NCBI RefSeq assembly: GCF_004362715.1
Contig: NZ_SNYC01000003.1
Span: 807,601 to 871,600, forward strand
Direction: 5' to 3'
DNA length: 64,000 nt
From: Pedobacter metabolipauper
GTDB lineage: Bacteria; Bacteroidota; Bacteroidia; Sphingobacteriales; Sphingobacteriaceae
How positions within the stretch are numbered: the first letter of the stretch is position 1; every line of letters begins with the position of its first letter. A program made the position numbers and the translations under genes. Of this stretch, positions 60,803-64,000 are shown piece after piece. The notes under the pieces were generated by a model. That model ran no database searches and was not told where the DNA came from. It saw only the letters and a program-made list of their open reading frames with translations.

Positions 60803-62164
60803 TTAAAGTTGTTTAAGTTTTATGCTTCTAAAAGATACTTTGTCGCCATGGTCCTGGATCAGGATATGACCTGTAGGGGCCATTCCAAAATCTTTCCAGT
60901 CCTTATATTTGCTGCCGGCAACCAGGGCTTTAAATTCATCTGTTCCGCGGGTAAATTCTGTGACCTTGAATCCATTTAACCAATATTCTATTTTGTTATC
61001 GGGATAAACGCGGATCAAACCACGGTTCCATTCACCAATTTTACGCTGTGCGTTGGCAATCTTTTTACTTGCTATGAGGTCATACAAAGAACCCAGGGTA
61101 CGGTTTCCATTTTTACCCAGTTTCGCATCCGGATGCCGCTCATCATCAAGAATCTGGTATTCCATTCCAATAGCCGATCCTTTGGTGTTTTCAGACAGCG
61201 TTACAAAGTATTTAATGCCGCTGTTTGCGCCTTCAGTCAGTTTAAAATCAAACTTCATTTCAAATGCCCCATATTCCTTAACTGTTACAATGTCTCCGCC
61301 ATTGGTAGATTCTGCCCCGTTAGATTTCTGAACACTCAGTTCACCATCCTGAATAAGCCATCCATTTGCAGGAAAAGTAGTTTTATGTGCACCAACCCAT
61401 CCGTTTGTTGTTTTACCATCCCAAAGCAGTGAATATCCTTGTTTTTTTTCTTGTGCAGAAAGGTCATTTGGAACCATATTTACTACAAAGATATCATCCA
61501 CTTTAGAAGGCTTGAGGTTATTGGTCTGAATGCGGACATTTCTCCAGCGGATCTGTTTACCAGGTTGTTCATTTTTACCTATAGCATGAACTTGTAGCGC
61601 AATAAAGCCGGCAGGGGTCATGGCATCAACCACGTTGGCCGTAGGAATACCATTTAACCAGACTCTGATAGAATTACCAATACATTCGATGTGGTATTTG
61701 TTCCAGGCACCTTTTTTAAAGGCAGCCTGACCTGTCGGGTTAATATCCATTGGATATAACCAGCCGCGTCTGGCTTCATCATATAATCCACCGCTCCATT
61801 TCCGATCCGAAGGGTCAACTTCTACCTGGTAACCATGTACACGGCCATTCTGATAATCGGCCTTACTTTCACTTCTGATCTGAATCCCTGAATTCATAGA
61901 ATTGTCGACCAGCAAATCCACTTCTAAAATAAAATCACCATAGTTTTTTTCGGTAGTCAAAAAGGAATTGGGTTCATCAGATACCGTGGTTCCTACAATT
62001 TCTCCGTTAACCACTTCATATTTAGCTTTGCCGTTTAGCTGTTTCCATCCGCTCAGATCCTTTCCATTAAAAAGATTCTGCCATTTACCAGACTGGGCCT
62101 TAACTATTGCTGGGGTGGTTCCGAGCATTAAAGCAACCAGGATCAGTGCATGTGTTTTTTTCAT
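60803..62164 (-). CDS. Tandem DUF1080 (3-keto-glycoside hydrolase-type) protein
   Basis: A 453-residue exported protein with signal peptide ending VKAQ and two DUF1080 beta-sandwiches: domain 1 about 30-215 (WQNLFNGKDLSGWK, GDFILEVDLLVDNSMNSGIQIRS) and domain 2 about 240-453 (YSLLWDGKTTNGWVGA, FEMKFDFKLTEGANSGIKYF). Family proteins cleave 3-keto-glycosides or bind them. It begins the operon whose second gene is the exported oxidoreductase, fitting an oxidise-then-cleave pathway. A 17-bp tandem repeat lies just upstream of its start. Confidence 0.86.
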   Translation of the reverse strand: MKKTHALILVALMLGTTPAIVKAQSGKWQNLFNGKDLSGWKQLNGKAKYEVVNGEIVGTTVSDEPNSFLTTEKNYGDFILEVDLLVDNSMNSGIQIRSESKADYQNGRVHGYQVEVDPSDRKWSGGLYDEARRGWLYPMDINPTGQAAFKKGAWNKYHIECIGNSIRVWLNGIPTANVVDAMTPAGFIALQVHAIGKNEQPGKQIRWRNVRIQTNNLKPSKVDDIFVVNMVPNDLSAQEKKQGYSLLWDGKTTNGWVGAHKTTFPANGWLIQDGELSVQKSNGAESTNGGDIVTVKEYGAFEMKFDFKLTEGANSGIKYFVTLSENTKGSAIGMEYQILDDERHPDAKLGKNGNRTLGSLYDLIASKKIANAQRKIGEWNRGLIRVYPDNKIEYWLNGFKVTEFTRGTDEFKALVAGSKYKDWKDFGMAPTGHILIQDHGDKVSFRSIKLKQL

Positions 62165-62187
62165 TTGTATGTTCTTATTATTTAGTG

Positions 62188-62249
62188 TTCTTTATTTTAT
62201 TAAATTCTTTATTTTACTGTATTCCTTATTTTACTGTATTCTTTATCTA
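62188..62249. repeat. 17-bp tandem repeat upstream of the DUF1080 operon
   Basis: About 3.5 copies of a 17-bp unit: TTCTTTATTTTATTAAA (62188), TTCTTTATTTTACTGTA (62205), TTCCTTATTTTACTGTA (62222), then a partial TTCTTTATCTAA (62239). They lie 24-85 bp upstream of the DUF1080 start codon (62164), where its promoter should be. Slippage here could change promoter spacing. Confidence 0.75.
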
Positions 62250-62360
62250 AACGTACCGTTAGCTGGTTCTGCTGGTAGTTGGTGCAATTAACCATCTTAA
62301 TCCTGCTCATTATGTGCTTTTGTTAATTACATGGACAAGCTAATTATTTTACGAGGATAA

Positions 62361-63395
62361 TTATTTGGTCGTGCTAAAATCAAGTGCCTGCTGGTTCAGC
62401 ACATCCGTATTCATTTTCACATCAGATGTAATGATCAGCCGATACCTAAAAGTAACCGATTCTCCGGGCTTTAAACTCAGGTTGAGTTTTTCCTTTCCAT
62501 TGCTGAACACCTGCTGTCCAAGTGGATTGGCTGCAAACAGCCCGTAATCACGTGCATGCCAGTAGGTAGGGTAGCCTGGATTTTTTGGGTGATCGATCAT
62601 GGCCACAGAAATTGGCTTTCCATCTTTCGTTCCCCATAACAGGCACCAGTTACCACGGGTACCCCATACGTCATTACCAGTCTTACCTGCACTGCTGGTA
62701 TAGCTTCCGTTTGCACCATTGCTCGCTGCCGATACTCTAGTCACGTTTCCTTTACTATCTGTAAACTCTTCAGTCTTATCTGATGGAAATTCAAGTTCTT
62801 TGGTCACTCTAAGTCCCACCATACCATCTTTAACATCTTTAAAAAGAACAGGTTCATTTTGTGCCGTTAAGGTAGTAATTCTATCGATGGTCCTGGTGCT
62901 ATCCGTTCCGGAAAACAGGAATGTAGTTTGTTCCTTTAACAGGATATTTTTGGACTGACTTTCCCAATTTGCGCTGTAGCTGAGTTTCCCGGCTTTCTTT
63001 CCGGCACTGATCTGATCAACCTTTACATTTCTGATCCATCCATAGTTTACTTTTTTCTCTGCAGGAATGTTGTATGAATTGTTCCAGAAGTCCAGTCCGT
63101 TTACGCTTTCATAATTTAGCCAGTAGCCAACATGATGTGGGTGATCTATGCGTTCACCATCACGGCTGCTGAGCGGAAAGCCGCGGGTAACGGTTAAGCC
63201 ATTTGCTGCAATTAAAGGATATAGAACAGGTTTCTCCAGCGCTACCGGAAACAGCAGGCTGGTAAAAAAGGTATCTCCAATGAGGACGTCTACCTTATTC
63301 TCGGTTTTACTTTTTACAAAATCAACCTTTTTAGTCTGCGCATAAATGGACAGGCTAAATAAGCAAAATATCAATATCAGGAATTTGTTCATCAT
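62361..63395 (-). CDS. PmoA/DUF6807 family exported protein
   Basis: A 344-residue secreted protein: signal peptide ending IYAQ, then a domain of the PmoA (DUF6807) type. Recognition rests on GLTVTRGFPLSSRDGERIDHPHHVGYWLNYE near residues 66-96 and on the late VAMIDHPKNPGYPTYWHARDYGLFAANPLG. Family proteins are common in Bacteroidota sugar loci, often beside Gfo/Idh/MocA and DUF1080 genes, but I know no firm activity. It is divergent from the LD-carboxypeptidase gene; the 180-bp gap contains a LacI-type operator at 63498. Confidence 0.8.
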   Translation of the reverse strand: MMNKFLILIFCLFSLSIYAQTKKVDFVKSKTENKVDVLIGDTFFTSLLFPVALEKPVLYPLIAANGLTVTRGFPLSSRDGERIDHPHHVGYWLNYESVNGLDFWNNSYNIPAEKKVNYGWIRNVKVDQISAGKKAGKLSYSANWESQSKNILLKEQTTFLFSGTDSTRTIDRITTLTAQNEPVLFKDVKDGMVGLRVTKELEFPSDKTEEFTDSKGNVTRVSAASNGANGSYTSSAGKTGNDVWGTRGNWCLLWGTKDGKPISVAMIDHPKNPGYPTYWHARDYGLFAANPLGQQVFSNGKEKLNLSLKPGESVTFRYRLIITSDVKMNTDVLNQQALDFSTTK

Positions 63396-63497
63396 ATTTG
63401 GTTAAACAGCCGGATCCATAAGGATCAAACGTTAGTTAAATATACTGCTCTTAAAACACAATTCGGGCAGGAAATTACAATTTACACTATAAAAAAT

Positions 63498-63513
63498 ACG
63501 AAAACGATTGCGT
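63498..63513. promoter_or_regulatory. LacI-type operator in the PmoA/carboxypeptidase divergent region
   Basis: ACGAAAACGATTGCGT matches the site at 19682 at 15 of 16 positions and the site at 9460 at 14 of 16. It lies 63 bp upstream of the carboxypeptidase ATG and 103 bp upstream of the PmoA start, so it may control either. The uronate LacI protein or a paralogue would bind. Confidence 0.65.
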
Positions 63514-63575
63514 TAATATCCTGCAGATTTCAGCAATAACCCTTATTATTGCATAGCCATATCAGCTGCCTTAAA

Positions 63576-64000
63576 ATGAACCGTAAATACTTCTTATCTT
63601 TCTTTTTAACTGCCGGAGCAACCATGTCTGCCTTTAAGGGATTGACGATGACCTCGGATCCTGCTTTTTCAAGATCCGTCAAAATACCACCTTACCTTAA
63701 ACCGGGAGATACGATTGGAATAAGCAGTCCGGCAAGCTACATTTCTCTGGAAGAAATCCAGCCATCTGTTCAATTGATGCAGTCCTGGGGTTTTAACATC
63801 CAGGTTGGAGATTCGGTTGGAAAAAAGGATTTTACACTTGGCGGAACCGACGCAGAGCGACTGGCTGATTTTCAGAAAATGCTTGATGATCCTGCTGTTA
63901 AAGCAATTATGTGTGCCCGGGGGGGCTATGGTGTGGTACGGATCATTGACCAGCTTAATTTCAAAAAATTTAAGTCTAAACCAAAATGGATCATTGGTTT
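63576..64000 (+). CDS. LD-carboxypeptidase (S66), partial at window end
   Basis: The first about 141 residues of a murein tetrapeptide LD-carboxypeptidase, cut by the window edge. A hydrophobic N-terminal stretch (MNRKYFLSFFLTAGATMSAF) may be a signal peptide; the mature domain begins PPYLKPGDTIGISSPASYI. CARGGYGVVRIIDQLNF is the family's conserved arginine/glycine segment, while the nucleophile Ser lies further on, outside the window. It would trim the terminal D-Ala from peptidoglycan peptides during recycling. Upstream lies a LacI-type site, an unusual neighbour for a cell-wall gene. Confidence 0.85.
   Translation, partial: MNRKYFLSFFLTAGATMSAFKGLTMTSDPAFSRSVKIPPYLKPGDTIGISSPASYISLEEIQPSVQLMQSWGFNIQVGDSVGKKDFTLGGTDAERLADFQKMLDDPAVKAIMCARGGYGVVRIIDQLNFKKFKSKPKWIIG

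Overview
The window looks like chromosome of a Bacteroidota bacterium of the Sphingobacteriaceae type (Pedobacter-like). I infer this from an AT-rich genome with almost no Shine-Dalgarno sequences, promoters of the TTG / TAnnTTTG type, a TonB-dependent receptor with a carboxypeptidase-like N-terminal domain, DUF4876, DUF6850 and DUF1080 proteins, many secreted glycosidases and a crtI-crtB-idi-crtZ operon headed by a MerR/B12-type regulator. I see no rRNA, tRNA, CRISPR array, insertion sequence or prophage.

Layout. 131-889: a Fpg/Nei DNA glycosylase, divergent from a carotenoid operon (1034-5740: CarH-like regulator, phytoene desaturase, phytoene synthase, an unknown exported protein, IPP isomerase, beta-carotene hydroxylase). 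5794-7721: a small unknown protein, a receiver-only response regulator and a HipA-like kinase/DUF3037 pair. 7754-9444: cysE-cysM. 9548-12440: tagaturonate reductase and a hexuronate-type transporter, followed by a GH36 alpha-galactosidase and a leftover C-terminal fragment of another hydrolase. 14968-17196: a two-subunit GMC dehydrogenase. 17947-20751: kdgA, kdgK and a LacI regulator. 21306-22543: an Lrp regulator divergent from a second cysteine-synthase-like gene. 22597-24740: a DsbD-type thiol-disulfide system. 24862-33528: a large metzincin, the cupin KdgF, a methyltransferase, an M16 peptidase pair and a GH29 fucosidase. 33545-40965: a PAP2/sphingomyelin-synthase-like phosphatase and a four-gene receptor-DUF4876-DUF6850-dihaem peroxidase operon. 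41389-43661: dinB, small proteins and a HAD hydrolase. 44015-49360: a trehalose region (GH15 enzyme, SPFH protein, fused OtsA-OtsB) carrying three copies of a structured repeat. 49558-63395: an outer-surface protein, then a long sugar-oxidation locus (sorbosone/GSDH-type cytochrome fusions, DUF1080 hydrolases, SSS symporter, Gfo/Idh/MocA oxidoreductase, PmoA/DUF6807). 63576-64000: start of an LD-carboxypeptidase.

How the parts fit. Uronic acid use is a scattered regulon. KdgF opens unsaturated uronates, ExuT imports hexuronates, UxaB reduces tagaturonate, and KdgK and KdgA finish the route to pyruvate and glyceraldehyde-3-phosphate. Three near-identical 16-bp LacI-type operators (9460, 19682, 63498) tie uxaB, kdgK-kdgA and the 63.5-kb locus together. 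The carotenoid operon has a regulator that is probably light/B12-responsive, with an inverted repeat lying over its own promoter. The 50-62 kb genes resemble the 3-keto-glycoside route (oxidise a glycoside at C3, then cleave the ketosugar).

The observations I would follow first are the roughly 90-bp repeat present three times around the trehalose genes (identical 59-nt core, outer stems that change in a compensating way), the LacI operators, the CarH-like switch, and the receptor/DUF4876/DUF6850/peroxidase operon of unknown substrate.
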